Assembly (NCBI RefSeq): GCF_047238305.1
Contig: NZ_JBDFMO010000001.1
Span: forward strand, 3,286,001-3,350,000
Length of the DNA: 64,000 nucleotides
DNA from: Ferdinandcohnia sp047238305
GTDB taxonomy: Bacteria; Bacillota; Bacilli; Bacillales; Bacillaceae_L
Direction of reading: 5' to 3'
The position numbers and the translations under genes are program-made. Shown piece by piece: positions 8,693 through 17,802 of the stretch (position 1 is the stretch's first letter; every line of letters starts with the position of its first letter). Below the pieces are notes generated by a model that did not search any database, was not told the origin of the DNA, and saw nothing but the letters and a program-made list of their open reading frames with translations.

Positions 8693-10534
8693 ATGATCGC
8701 ACTAGTTGACAAAAGTATGGAAATGAAGAGTCAGGTTTTTTTCAATCATTATTTTTCAAATATCAATGAACTTTTACATGAAGATCTCCATCAATATACA
8801 TATATTTTTATTAATGGTCTTACCAATGGAAAACCAATGAAATTGTCATATGAGATACTTGAAAAGTTATGGACCTTTGTAGAACAAGGTGGGATTTTAT
8901 ATGGGGAGCTCATCAATTGTGATGACTTCCCATCCTCTCGTCTTTTTGGGTTCAAGCAAGACTTTTCGGTGACCAATCACCGTTTAGAAAAACTGGTGAT
9001 TTCACGTGATAATTCCTTTTGTAAAAAAGGGCAGCTGCTCGAATGGCATGGTCCTTTTTTAACAGGCTTTACCTTCGACACCGAAAGACTGCTAAATATC
9101 GGTCATTTTAAAGAGACTCATTGTACTGAAGATGAAGGGAAATATCCTGGTATTGTTGTGAAAAATCATGGGGAAGGAAAAGCCGTTTTTTCGACTTTTT
9201 CTTTTTTGGGCAATGACCAGAATTGGACGTTACGACCTAATTGGGTATGGAATCAAGTTATCAAATGGTTGCAAATGGAGTATCACTTGCCTCTTAAAAG
9301 CAAACATTTGGTTATTCAGACCTCAAAGGAAAACAATCTTGAAAAAACAATCGAAAAGGGTATGAATTGGTTTTTAACCTCTGGAATTTTACCAAAGGAA
9401 GATGGAAGCCTTGGAATTTATGAAAATATCCATTCTATTCGAAGCGATATTAGTAAGGATTTTCGACCGGATTGTCATGCACATACTGCGCTTTTATTTT
9501 ACCTATATGGAGAATATTCGCATGAACCTACATGGATAGAGAGGTCTCATAATTTACTAAACTATTTATTTGAAGGTGGCTATCAGGATACAGATCCTGA
9601 TTCAGCTACGTATGGTTTCTGGAAATGGTTTCAAAGCCCGAAGGAAAAACCGGATCAAATCTTTTCCGATGATAATAGTTGGGTAGCACTTGTTCTATTA
9701 TTTCTATACCGTAAAACCGGTAAAACGGAATACAAAGAGAGAGGCTTATTAACAGCTTATGCTCTTTTACACACGCAAAATAAAAACGGACTTCGACCGG
9801 AATGTATTCGGGAAAAAGAATTACATGACCAAGGCACCACATATTTCAAAAATTCAACCATGACCAGTATGAATCCTCATTTTGAAGCAATCGTTCATTC
9901 GGCATTTATCCAAGCCTATCTTGTCTCAAAGGATGATGCTTTTTTACAAACTGCATATCAAGGTACGTTAACATTGCTTGAAAATAAAAGAGATTTAAAG
10001 TTTATGTATAGTAAGACGGCTGGATATAGTAGATTCTTACTATCCTTAGCACAAATCTATGCCGTTACAAAGGATGAAACCATTCTAAAAGGGCTACATG
10101 AAGTAATTGATTACTTAGCTAAAAATCAACATGAATTAGGTGGTATCGAGGAACGTGATAATCCAGATCCTGACCGCTATGGTACAGAGGACACAGGAGT
10201 GTTCCGAATGAACGGGGAAGGGATTGCGGATCAATTGTATACGAATAACTTCTTGCTCATGAATGCATGGGAGGCTTGGAAAACTACGGGCGACCCAACA
10301 GTGAAAGAGTTTTATGAAAAGCTTAGTCGTTTTTTATCTGGCATTCAAATTACTTCTCCAAAAATAGAATTTGATGGTGGCTGGATGCGTTCTTTTCATC
10401 TTGAGCGTGGCGAGTACTTTGGCAATAATGGTGACACTGGCTGGGGAGCATATGTGATAGAAAGTGGATGGACAAATGCAATCATCCTTTCAGGCCTTAT
10501 ATTAAGAGAAATAGATCAATCATTACTGGATTAG
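8693..10534 (+). CDS. Unassigned two-domain protein, glycosidase-like C-terminus
   Basis: Protein of 613 residues that I cannot place in a named family. Residues 1-200 resemble a flavodoxin/amidotransferase-like alpha/beta domain of the kind attached to glycosidases (FVEQGGILYGELIN, EGKAVFSTFSFLGNDQNW). Residues 215-610 are rich in Trp, Tyr and paired helices (SDDNSWVALVLLFLY, GFWKWF, GWGAYVIESGWTNAIIL), as in alpha/alpha-toroid glycosidases and epimerases. No signal peptide is present, implying a cytoplasmic enzyme acting on an imported oligosaccharide or its oxidised form. Its position inside the amino-sugar operon is the main functional clue. The ribosome site (GAGTGAGTGAT) is weak. Confidence 0.65.
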   Translation: MIALVDKSMEMKSQVFFNHYFSNINELLHEDLHQYTYIFINGLTNGKPMKLSYEILEKLWTFVEQGGILYGELINCDDFPSSRLFGFKQDFSVTNHRLEKLVISRDNSFCKKGQLLEWHGPFLTGFTFDTERLLNIGHFKETHCTEDEGKYPGIVVKNHGEGKAVFSTFSFLGNDQNWTLRPNWVWNQVIKWLQMEYHLPLKSKHLVIQTSKENNLEKTIEKGMNWFLTSGILPKEDGSLGIYENIHSIRSDISKDFRPDCHAHTALLFYLYGEYSHEPTWIERSHNLLNYLFEGGYQDTDPDSATYGFWKWFQSPKEKPDQIFSDDNSWVALVLLFLYRKTGKTEYKERGLLTAYALLHTQNKNGLRPECIREKELHDQGTTYFKNSTMTSMNPHFEAIVHSAFIQAYLVSKDDAFLQTAYQGTLTLLENKRDLKFMYSKTAGYSRFLLSLAQIYAVTKDETILKGLHEVIDYLAKNQHELGGIEERDNPDPDRYGTEDTGVFRMNGEGIADQLYTNNFLLMNAWEAWKTTGDPTVKEFYEKLSRFLSGIQITSPKIEFDGGWMRSFHLERGEYFGNNGDTGWGAYVIESGWTNAIILSGLILREIDQSLLD

Positions 10535-10550
10535 TGTGAGGAGGTGCACA

Positions 10551-12140
10551 ATGTCGGTTACATGCAGCATTCTTTCTGATAACATATCTGTAGTATTTGC
10601 TAAAGAAGAGTTACTCAAGTACATTCAACAAGTCGAGCAGCCCATTCCTTATTCATTTGTGTTAGGGTTGGAACAAGAATTTATTGAAGAGGGCTTAGTA
10701 GAACAAGCAACTTTAAAGGAAGATCCAACAATTGACTCTTTTCAAATTGTACAAAAGGAAAACGAAATTTATATCATCAGTTCAAATCCTAGGTCCGTGC
10801 TATATGGTGTTTATCATACTTGTAAAAAACTATTTGGATATAAATGGGTTCATTTTTTATCTGAAGAAAAAATTGAATACAAAGATGTTAGTTTTATAAA
10901 ATCTTCAAGTCACCGTGGAAGGATGGTTAGAAGAGGATTAGTTATAGAAAATTATGAAGACACTTCATTTCTTTTACAGATGATCGATTGGGCAACAAAA
11001 CACTATATTAATGAATTATTTTTTACATTTATGTTATGGGATAAGGTAAAACCAGTAATTGAAAAGGAGCTAGAAAAGCGTGGGCTCGCAATTACAATCG
11101 GTGGCCATAGCATGCATTACTTATTAAGTGATATCTCAATTTCGGATAAAAAGCAGATTAATTACTCAGATGATAGTTGGCAAAGTTTACTGATTGATAA
11201 AATAAAAAACAAAATCGACAAAACATCTTCTATTAAAAGAGTATCCCTATGGCCAGCGGATATAGGGATAAAGGATGACCAAGACTTCTTAGCAAAATAC
11301 ATACGATTTACTGAACAATTTAAAAAACAAATTCCTCGTATTGAAGTAGAACATATAGCTTACAATGCCGGATTATCATGGGATATGTTAGAACTACCAG
11401 ATGGTTTCGATAGTTCGAAAAAGGTGGATACGTTATTTGCATTCTGGGGTAGGAACTATCAGCAATCTTTTAAAAATGAGGATAGAGCATTTGAGGCTTT
11501 ACATAAATGGTGTCAAGCAACGAAAGCTACTCAAAAAGATATAACAATTTTTGAATACTATAGTGACCATTTTATGTTAGGTAATCTTTTTCCACCTTTA
11601 TTTCAAAGGATTCATGAAGATATTAATCTGTATTTGAAGTTGGGAATCAACCAAATAGTCAATCTAATCGTTCCATACATTCCTAAAGAAAATGCCAATG
11701 AACTAGATAATAAGTATCCATGGGAACCAATACAGCTAATGAACAGCTATTATTTTGCACGATTAACTTGGGGCGATGGCTTTGACGAAATCGAAGGGGA
11801 CTTTTACTCGATCTTTAATGAACAACAAATAATGGCCAAGAAAGTCCTTAAGAAAATGGAATCGGTACTATCAGAGGTATCGAAATGGAACTTCCCTTTA
11901 TTTCCAAGTCGGGTAATAGATCCTGAAAAAGTAAAAGAATGTGATGATTTAGATCTTGTTATCTCTGACCTTAATAAATGGAAAAATGAACTTGAACCAT
12001 TTAAAGTCGATTTCATATCAGAAATTAAAGACCCAACCAGTATGATAACTTTTTATATTTATTATGTGTGTGAAATGCTAGAATATTACTTAGGTGAATG
12101 GATGGAAAAGGAAGAGCAAGTGTCAGATAAACTACAATAG
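10551..12140 (+). CDS. Unassigned glycosidase-like protein (GH20b/GH67-type N-terminus)
   Basis: Protein of 529 residues. The N-terminal 120 residues have the pattern of the alpha-glucuronidase/GH20b accessory domain (NEIYIISSNPRSVLYGVYHTCKKLFGYKWVHF, where a 'local fold then GVYxxLExxG' pattern recurs). A likely TIM barrel follows (HRGRMVRRGLVIENY, ELFFTFMLWDKVKP, RVSLWPADIGIKDD). It recalls DUF4838 and GH67/GH115-like proteins but I cannot name a family or catalytic residues. ATG 10551 is chosen because GAGGAGGTG immediately precedes it; the in-frame GTG at 10536 lies upstream of that site. The downstream esterase gene starts 13 bases after its stop. Confidence 0.65.
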   Translation: MSVTCSILSDNISVVFAKEELLKYIQQVEQPIPYSFVLGLEQEFIEEGLVEQATLKEDPTIDSFQIVQKENEIYIISSNPRSVLYGVYHTCKKLFGYKWVHFLSEEKIEYKDVSFIKSSSHRGRMVRRGLVIENYEDTSFLLQMIDWATKHYINELFFTFMLWDKVKPVIEKELEKRGLAITIGGHSMHYLLSDISISDKKQINYSDDSWQSLLIDKIKNKIDKTSSIKRVSLWPADIGIKDDQDFLAKYIRFTEQFKKQIPRIEVEHIAYNAGLSWDMLELPDGFDSSKKVDTLFAFWGRNYQQSFKNEDRAFEALHKWCQATKATQKDITIFEYYSDHFMLGNLFPPLFQRIHEDINLYLKLGINQIVNLIVPYIPKENANELDNKYPWEPIQLMNSYYFARLTWGDGFDEIEGDFYSIFNEQQIMAKKVLKKMESVLSEVSKWNFPLFPSRVIDPEKVKECDDLDLVISDLNKWKNELEPFKVDFISEIKDPTSMITFYIYYVCEMLEYYLGEWMEKEEQVSDKLQ

Positions 12141-12153
12141 TACGGGGGAAAGT

Positions 12154-12771
12154 ATGAAACAGCGAATTGTTTTTATTGGTGATAGTATTACGTGGTGGGG
12201 GATGAGTGAGAGTGATTCGATAGGAACTGGCTATGTAAGATTGCTACATGATTATTTAAAGGTTACCTACCCAAATAGGGATATGGACATTATAAACAAA
12301 GGGATTAGTGGTAATCGGATAACAGACCTAGCCGAGCGGTGGGACAATGATGTAATTTCTTATCAACCGGACTTTGTATCGATTTCCATAGGGATCAATG
12401 ATGTATGGAGGCAAGTGGATTCTCCTGAAATACAACAAGTTTTACCAAATCAGTTTGAAGAAGTGCTTGAGCATCTTCTTAAAAATACCAAGCAAAAAAC
12501 CAATGCATCCATTATTCTAATGGAACCCACTGTTATATCAGAAGATATTCAGGGAAAAGGAAATATGATGTTAAAGCCATATATAGAAATCATCCATGAA
12601 CTTGCAAAAAAACATCATGCAGTCGTCGTTCCAACCCATCAGGCATTCCTTTCATTTTTGAAATATAAGAAGGCATTTCCGCTTACTATAGATGGTGTTC
12701 ATATGAACACGGCAGGGAATATGCTCATGGCTAAAACATGGATAAAAGCAACAAAAGAGCTACTAGGGTAA
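12154..12771 (+). CDS. SGNH/GDSL-family hydrolase
   Basis: Small esterase of 205 residues, probably removing acetyl groups from a sugar substrate in the cytoplasm (no signal peptide). All SGNH blocks are visible: the nucleophile Ser in FIGDSITWWG, the Gly of NKGISGNR, the Asn of SIGINDVW and the Asp-His pair in DGVHMNTAG. It belongs to the group used on acetylated carbohydrates and rhamnogalacturonan-like substrates. ATG 12154 follows GGGGG with good spacing; an upstream in-frame ATG at 12094 lies inside the previous gene. It is the last gene of the sugar operon. Confidence 0.85.
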   Translation: MKQRIVFIGDSITWWGMSESDSIGTGYVRLLHDYLKVTYPNRDMDIINKGISGNRITDLAERWDNDVISYQPDFVSISIGINDVWRQVDSPEIQQVLPNQFEEVLEHLLKNTKQKTNASIILMEPTVISEDIQGKGNMMLKPYIEIIHELAKKHHAVVVPTHQAFLSFLKYKKAFPLTIDGVHMNTAGNMLMAKTWIKATKELLG

Positions 12772-12790
12772 TATACTGATATTTAATGTA

Positions 12791-12828
12791 AAGGAGTAAC
12801 TTTCTAAAAAGTAAAGTTGCTCCTTTTT
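12791..12828 (+). terminator. Rho-independent terminator of the sugar operon
   Basis: A 13-base arm (12791-12803) pairs with 12813-12825 around a 9-base loop and is followed by a T-rich tract. It lies 20 bases after the SGNH gene and ends the operon that enters from the left edge. Confidence 0.85.
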
Positions 12829-12904
12829 ACTTGTTTTACGTTCTACTAACTATAAGTTGCTTAAGTTTCCCAGAATCTAACACTTTTCGACATCCCTATA
12901 AAGG

Positions 12905-12910
12905 TATAAT
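12905..12910 (+). promoter_or_regulatory. Putative -10 box
   Basis: A perfect TATAAT lies 33 bases before the TTG start of the following gene. The -35 region about 17 bases upstream is poor (ACTTTT), so this is a tentative sigma-A promoter. Confidence 0.35.
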
Positions 12911-12942
12911 GAGAAAAATGAATCAATAGGGAGGTTCAATTC

Positions 12943-13500
12943 TTGCTAGATTCTAGTCATGAATTCTATTTAAACAGTGCAGAAAAGCAATTAATTATTA
13001 ACGGGATTACAAATGGATTAGAGCGTTTTTATAAAGATAGAGAGGGGAAATCCGCCCTCGTCACCGAAAGAAACTTCATCTCTAGACAACGCGCCTCTTA
13101 TGTGTTCGACTCCATCTACCACATCGCGAATCAACACCCAGAATTGAATGTAACACCCGAAATTCGAACAGCAGGTTTATCCTATGAATATGTATCGCTA
13201 TTTTTTGAAACCCGAAAAATAGTCGTCACCTTCAGCCAAGTGAAGCGAGCGGAAGATTTACCAGAATACAGTGAATACCGCAACGAGTACACTGAAGGAA
13301 ATCGCTTATACAATCCACAACTTTCCTTTTTCCGGGATGAGGATGAGTTTAATCTCAAAATCTACAAACATCTCGTCGTCACCTTCAATGGTTCTCATGG
13401 ACCGGATCCATTGTTTGTATGGATTGGTGCGACAACGCCTGAACAGAATGAGTGGATTTATCATGAAGAACTTACAGTAGATGTTGGTGTGGGAAAGTAA
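12943..13500 (+). CDS. Conserved hypothetical protein
   Basis: Soluble 185-residue protein of unknown function, with no signal peptide or membrane segment. The sequence is charged and alternates beta-like stretches (YEYVSLFFETRKIVVTFSQ, KHLVVTFNGSHGPDPLFVWIG) suggesting a mixed alpha/beta fold. The TTG start is supported by GGGAGGT eight bases upstream; no in-frame ATG lies nearby. It is monocistronic: a terminator precedes its promoter region and its transcript would run into the 52-bp repeat tract and a second terminator. I do not recognise the family. Confidence 0.7.
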   Translation: MLDSSHEFYLNSAEKQLIINGITNGLERFYKDREGKSALVTERNFISRQRASYVFDSIYHIANQHPELNVTPEIRTAGLSYEYVSLFFETRKIVVTFSQVKRAEDLPEYSEYRNEYTEGNRLYNPQLSFFRDEDEFNLKIYKHLVVTFNGSHGPDPLFVWIGATTPEQNEWIYHEELTVDVGVGK

Positions 13501-13519
13501 ATGGTGACCTTGAAAATCT

Positions 13520-13790
13520 TACATAAAAACAGGTGTTTTATAAGGACTTTTGGATTTACCTGGAAAAAAACACAGCATAAAACTGGTTTATGATAAGACT
13601 TTTGGATATGTTTGGAAATAATCCTTATAAATATGGTGTATTTTAAATGACTTTTGGTTATTCCTGGTAAAACTCCTATTATAAAAGAGGTTTATCATAT
13701 GACTTTTGGAAATTGTTAGTAAAAAGGCTATGTTATATGGCTCATATATAATAGCTTTTGGGCATTTATGGTAAAACTATTAATATATCT
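13520..13790. repeat. Degenerate 52-bp-period tandem repeat, five units
   Basis: The word CTTTTGG recurs at 13547, 13599, 13651, 13703 and 13755, exactly 52 bases apart each time. Around it a looser unit repeats: GACTTTTGGAT, a CCTGGTAAAA-like block, a variable AT-rich part and GGTTTATNATA. Units are diverged in sequence but not in length. The tract fills the only long gene-free stretch between a plus-strand and a minus-strand gene (13501-13842) and contains no convincing ORF. It would be transcribed as the 3' untranslated part of the upstream gene, before the terminator at 13828. I recall 52-bp minisatellites being noted in Bacillus genomes but cannot verify it here. Confidence 0.85.
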
Positions 13791-13827
13791 ATTGCCCAGT
13801 TCCCAACTATTTCATACCAATAATCAA

Positions 13828-13860
13828 GGAGACTGTGTATCATCACAGTCTCCGTTTTTT
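13828..13860 (+). terminator. Terminator overlapping the end of the convergent gene
   Basis: A perfect 10-bp stem (GGAGACTGTG at 13828-13837 with 13844-13853), a 6-base loop and seven T's downstream on the plus strand. Its right arm also encodes the last residues and part of the stop codon of the minus-strand gene, so coding and termination signals share bases. Confidence 0.85.
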
Positions 13861-15159
13861 AGTTAGCCCATTTTTAAAAACAGCAAATAAGATCCTCGGC
13901 TGCATTAAGATGGTCATTGGGCGTTTCAGGTTCATAACTTTAATAAACGAATCATAGACTTTCTCGTTTTCTCCTGATAAAAGGAATACTTGTTTGGCGT
14001 ACCATTGTAAAAAGGCGAGACCAAGCGGTTTTTGACCTGTCGTTTCTGGATAGCGAAAATCCTCTGTTAGCACCATATTCCAAATCGGTGCAATAATTTT
14101 TGCGGACTTCTTATGAAAATCACGAATCTTAATTTCATTCTTAAATAATTCTTTTAATGCAAGTGCTTCTAACACAGCAATACTCATTCCTTGACCGAAA
14201 AAGGGATCAATTCTACATATTGTATCGCCAATCATTAGAAGACCATCAGGGAAATTCTTTACCTTCTCGATTTTTCTCCATGTAATATGTGGCACCCGAT
14301 AAATGGAAATATTAGTTAAAGGTTTAGCATTTTTTAATTCAAGATAAATATCTGATTGTGGTAGCTTATTGGATAAATCTACCAAATTGGTTATTTTTTC
14401 TTTTGTATTAATGATGTCATGATACCCAATGAATGTAACTAAATATCGATTTCCCTCAATTTTTGAAATCGACCCTGCCATTTTTTCGTGAGGTGGATTT
14501 GGATAAAGTAGTTTGATTGTCCAATCTCTGTTTTTATTTTCTGGTAACTCTACAATCTGACTGACGTAAGTTAAGCCAATTTTCACTTTTTTAACCGGAA
14601 TTTGTATGCCTTTTTCAGTCAGCCAACGATAGGAGAAACTAGTTGCCCCACTCGCATCTATAATAAGATCGGCATGAATAACAGAGCCATTCTTCAGTTC
14701 AACCCCGGTAATTCGATTTTCTCCCTCATTATAAACATAATTTTTAACAGTTTGATTATATTGTGTGGTGATATTTTCAACTTGTTTTATGTATTTATTA
14801 ATATGCCATTCCAAATGAGGTCTGGTTTGGAGCGTAGTTGTGTAACCACCATCATAGCGAAGTTTCCACACTCCATGGTGATGCCAAGCAAGGTCTTTTG
14901 TTGAATTGATTTTTACAGCACCGGTTGAGTAAAAGCATTCAGCGATTCCAGGGAAGAGCTCCTCGAGACCATGTTCACCAGCGTGAAGCAATGCATGGAT
15001 ATGGTTACCTTGTGGCGCACCTTTTCTAGGGGTAGGTGATGTAGCATCCGAATCTTGCTCGAGAATAATGACTTCTTTATAAACTTCAGAAAGAACACGC
15101 GCTGCTAATTTCCCCGCAATTCCTCCGCCGATTATGATTGTTTTGTTATTTTGCTTCAA
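13843..15159 (-). CDS. FAD-dependent monooxygenase-like oxidoreductase
   Basis: Flavoprotein of about 438 residues in the p-hydroxybenzoate-hydroxylase / geranylgeranyl-reductase superfamily. The N-terminal FAD site is TIIIGGGIAGKLAARVLSE, with the family's conserved acidic end of strand 2 (VIILEQD). The second FAD motif is GDTICRIDPFFGQGMS. The middle carries the usual DLIIDASGATS. The substrate is unknown. An apparent GTG at 15171 overlaps AGGAG itself; the TTG at 15159, 11 bases after AGGAG, is the more credible start. The gene is transcribed alone. Confidence 0.8.
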   Translation of the reverse strand: MKQNNKTIIIGGGIAGKLAARVLSEVYKEVIILEQDSDATSPTPRKGAPQGNHIHALLHAGEHGLEELFPGIAECFYSTGAVKINSTKDLAWHHHGVWKLRYDGGYTTTLQTRPHLEWHINKYIKQVENITTQYNQTVKNYVYNEGENRITGVELKNGSVIHADLIIDASGATSFSYRWLTEKGIQIPVKKVKIGLTYVSQIVELPENKNRDWTIKLLYPNPPHEKMAGSISKIEGNRYLVTFIGYHDIINTKEKITNLVDLSNKLPQSDIYLELKNAKPLTNISIYRVPHITWRKIEKVKNFPDGLLMIGDTICRIDPFFGQGMSIAVLEALALKELFKNEIKIRDFHKKSAKIIAPIWNMVLTEDFRYPETTGQKPLGLAFLQWYAKQVFLLSGENEKVYDSFIKVMNLKRPMTILMQPRILFAVFKNGLTKKRRL

Positions 15160-15309
15160 TTGAAAAAACACTCCTAATGAATTTCATATGTAATCATTTT
15201 AAATTGTGTGTGACAAAAAAGGTACATACTATACAAAATAAATTAAAATTTTTCCAGTAAAGTGACCTATATGATATCTTATAGATATCGAGTTAAAGGA
15301 AGTGAACAA

Positions 15310-16038
15310 GTGCAAACATTAAAACCAGCCATTCATTTTAACCGTGTGGATTTTCACGCGGACAATAAACATATTTTAAAAAATATAACAGGTTCCTTTT
15401 ATGAAGGAACCATTACGACCTTGGTTGGACCATCTGGAGCGGGGAAAACAACGTTGCTAAAGCTTTGTAACGGTCTTTTGACTCCAAGTTCTGGTGAAAT
15501 TTACGTGAAGGAAAAAAACATCGATACATATGATCCGGTGGCATTGCGGAGAATTGTTGGAATTGCTCTGCAAAATGCCCCTATGGTAAACGGGACAGTT
15601 TTTCAGAATTTAGCGTTACCACAGACACTCCAAGGTGCAAAACTGGAAGAACAAACAGCGAAGGATCTATTAGAGGATGTTGGATTAGAAGAGGAATTTT
15701 TACATCGAGATGTTCGAGATTTATCTGGCGGACAGCGTCAAAAGGTATCTATTGCTCGCACGCTTGTGAATCATCCGAAAATCATGTTGTTGGATGAAAT
15801 CACATCGGCACTTGATCGAGTCTCTAAAACCGAAATCGAGGAACTGATCGTAAAAATTAATCAGAAGTACAAGGTAACCATGATCTGGATTACCCATAAT
15901 CTCCAGCAAGCCATCGATATAGGGAACTATGTTTGGGTCTTAATGGAAGGGGAAGTTATTGAAACGGGGGAGAGCACCTTACTGAAATCTCCTACACATG
16001 AAAAAGTACGACAATTTGTAAAGGGGGAGATGGCATGA
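15310..16038 (+). CDS. fetA: ABC transporter ATP-binding protein, FetA/YbbL type
   Basis: ATPase subunit of a FetAB-like exporter, associated with iron homeostasis and peroxide resistance in E. coli. Motifs: Walker A GPSGAGKTT, signature LSGGQRQ, Walker B IMLLDEITSALD and the switch His in WITHN. Start chosen at GTG 15310 after AAAGGA; an in-frame GTG at 15262 has no ribosome site. The final codons overlap the permease gene by four bases (ATGA), a classic coupled pair. The metal or lipid actually moved is not visible in the sequence. Confidence 0.82.
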   Translation: MQTLKPAIHFNRVDFHADNKHILKNITGSFYEGTITTLVGPSGAGKTTLLKLCNGLLTPSSGEIYVKEKNIDTYDPVALRRIVGIALQNAPMVNGTVFQNLALPQTLQGAKLEEQTAKDLLEDVGLEEEFLHRDVRDLSGGQRQKVSIARTLVNHPKIMLLDEITSALDRVSKTEIEELIVKINQKYKVTMIWITHNLQQAIDIGNYVWVLMEGEVIETGESTLLKSPTHEKVRQFVKGEMA

Positions 16039-16787
16039 GTACACTTGCATTAGCTATCGCTCTCATTTTTGTTCTCATCCCGATTTTTTTATCGAAAACT
16101 TTTAACCTAGGCTTGGAGAAAGATACTACAATTGCGGTTGTTCGTTCCATAGTTCAGCTTTTTGCAGTTGGCTATATTTTAAAATTTGTCTTCGAGACGG
16201 AAAGTCTTATTTATATTTTTCTGATGGTAGTTGTCATGATCGTAGCGGCTACACAAAACGCAAGGAAAAAAGGTAAGGCAATCAAGGGTATCACTTGGAA
16301 AATTGCCGCAACCTTGGTTTTTATGGAGGTTCTCACCCAGGCTATTCTATTAGGATTTAAGATTACACCAGCAACCGCACAATATATCATTCCAATCAGT
16401 GGTATGGTTGTCGGAAATTCAATGGTGCTAGCGATCCTCTTTTTAAACAGGTTCACAGCGGAGGTAGATGCGCATCAAGAACAGACTGAGCTCATACTAT
16501 CATTAGGTGGGACGCCAAAACAGGCGATTCATACACAACTCATTACGTCAATTAAGGCGAGTATGATTCCAACCATCGAGAGCCAAAAAACAATCGGACT
16601 TGTTCAGCTTCCAGGGATGATGAGTGGTCAAATTATTGCGGGTGCAAGTCCAATTCAAGCTGTTCAATTTCAATTGCTCGTTCTCTTTTTACTCTTAACA
16701 ACAGCAGCAGTAACAAGCACCATGCTCGGATTTTTATCCTATCCAACACTGTTCAACCAACGCATGCAGTTCTTGAAGATGAGATAG
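16035..16787 (+). CDS. fetB: ABC transporter permease, FetB/YbbM (UPF0014) type
   Basis: Polytopic membrane protein of 250 residues with about seven hydrophobic segments starting at the N-terminus. The conserved UPF0014 stretches are present: QLFAVGYIL, ISGMVVGNSMV, LSLGGTPKQA, and QLPGMMSGQIIAGASP. It forms the membrane partner of the preceding ATPase. Typical length for the family. No regulator is linked. Confidence 0.85.
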   Translation: MSTLALAIALIFVLIPIFLSKTFNLGLEKDTTIAVVRSIVQLFAVGYILKFVFETESLIYIFLMVVVMIVAATQNARKKGKAIKGITWKIAATLVFMEVLTQAILLGFKITPATAQYIIPISGMVVGNSMVLAILFLNRFTAEVDAHQEQTELILSLGGTPKQAIHTQLITSIKASMIPTIESQKTIGLVQLPGMMSGQIIAGASPIQAVQFQLLVLFLLLTTAAVTSTMLGFLSYPTLFNQRMQFLKMR

Positions 16788-16804
16788 AAAAAATATAAGA
16801 CCAA

Positions 16805-16850
16805 AAATGCCTGACCCTAGTCAAAGTGAAAGGGATCAGGCATTTAATCT
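16805..16850. terminator. Bidirectional terminator between convergent genes
   Basis: Fourteen-base arms (16805-16818 and 16831-16845) form a strong hairpin. The T run is better on the minus strand (five T's) than on the plus strand, so it serves the cell-wall hydrolase gene as well as fetB. Confidence 0.75.
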
Positions 16851-16922
16851 ATTATGTAACAGGCAACCTAATCAATCCAACTAGGCTTCCTAGCTTATTT
16901 TCGAAAGTCAGTGAAACACAAC

Positions 16923-17624
16923 TTAATACTTAAACACATGTCGTCCAATCTTCACGGCTGTTGTTCTCGAGTCTAACCATCGACTTGTGGCAATGGTAGG
17001 GTTGTAGAAGAACAACGCTTCTTTTGCAATATGTCTCATTTCAGTTAGTGCTGCTTGCACAGCTCGTTTCGATTCATCATCTGCAGGTTTATTGATCGCT
17101 CCATTTCGTACGGGTTGGAACTGACCACGTTGATAAATGACACCTCTTATTGTGTCAGGGAATTTCGGGCTTTCTAAACGATTTAATACAACTGCCGCAA
17201 CTGCAACTTTTCCTTCAAATGGCTCTGCTTGAGCCTCAGCTCGTACAATTCTCGCTAATAAGTCTAACTCTTCAGTAGAAAAATTATAGATACTTGAAAC
17301 ACTCTTAACCTCTGTCACAACTTCCTCTGTTTTAACCGTTTCTTGCGGTGCTACAACAACTTCTTCTAATTTCTCAATATTCATTCCTTCAAATAAAGTT
17401 GGTCCATGATCACTCGTTACTTCCGTATTTATATTCTCCCCGACAACAATCAGGTCTAAATTTTCCACTTGAGGGTTTATTTCTGCTAATTCATTTAATG
17501 TCATACCATGCTTTCGTGCAATTTCAGACATCGTGTCACCTTTTTGAACTGTATAGGCAAATGCTTGATCCGCAAAAAATAGAGAAGCGATAAAGATAGC
17601 TAGTCCAAATATTATTTTTTTCAT
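16923..17624 (-). CDS. Secreted LysM + SleB/CwlJ-like cell wall hydrolase
   Basis: Extracytoplasmic peptidoglycan hydrolase of 233 residues. A signal peptide (MKKIIFGLAIFIASLFF..QAFA) is followed by one LysM domain (YTVQKGDTMSEIARKHGMTLNELAEINP), a linker rich in Val/Glu, and a C-terminal Hydrolase_2 domain (LLARIVRAEAQAEPFEGKVAVAAVVLNRL, ALFFYNP) containing the catalytic Glu of the SleB/CwlJ group. Such enzymes act in spore cortex lysis or vegetative wall turnover. The ATG at 17624 follows AGGAGG; upstream in-frame ATGs lie before that site. Confidence 0.83.
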   Translation of the reverse strand: MKKIIFGLAIFIASLFFADQAFAYTVQKGDTMSEIARKHGMTLNELAEINPQVENLDLIVVGENINTEVTSDHGPTLFEGMNIEKLEEVVVAPQETVKTEEVVTEVKSVSSIYNFSTEELDLLARIVRAEAQAEPFEGKVAVAAVVLNRLESPKFPDTIRGVIYQRGQFQPVRNGAINKPADDESKRAVQAALTEMRHIAKEALFFYNPTIATSRWLDSRTTAVKIGRHVFKY

Positions 17625-17752
17625 AGTTATAGTCCTCCTAGTCATAGTATTACTGGGTAACTCTCTATGACTCATTTCTATGAACTAGAAAAGTAGATTA
17701 GTATTACAGTTTCGTTACAGGTAGATTACATCTTGTCTATCTTCCAATAACT

Positions 17753-17791
17753 ATAAAAAAAGATGATCCTCATATGATTAAGAGAACCATC
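17753..17791 (-). terminator. Terminator of the PTS gene
   Basis: Ten-base arms with G-U pairs (17762-17771 and 17782-17791). The A run at 17754-17761 becomes the U run on the minus-strand transcript. It lies 12 bases after the PTS stop codon. Confidence 0.75.
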
Positions 17792-17802
17792 CCGATACGA
17801 TT

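Noticed and set aside
13547..13790. 52-bp repeats as a CRISPR array
   Set aside because: No conserved repeat alternates with unique spacers; whole units drift together, and no cas genes are near.
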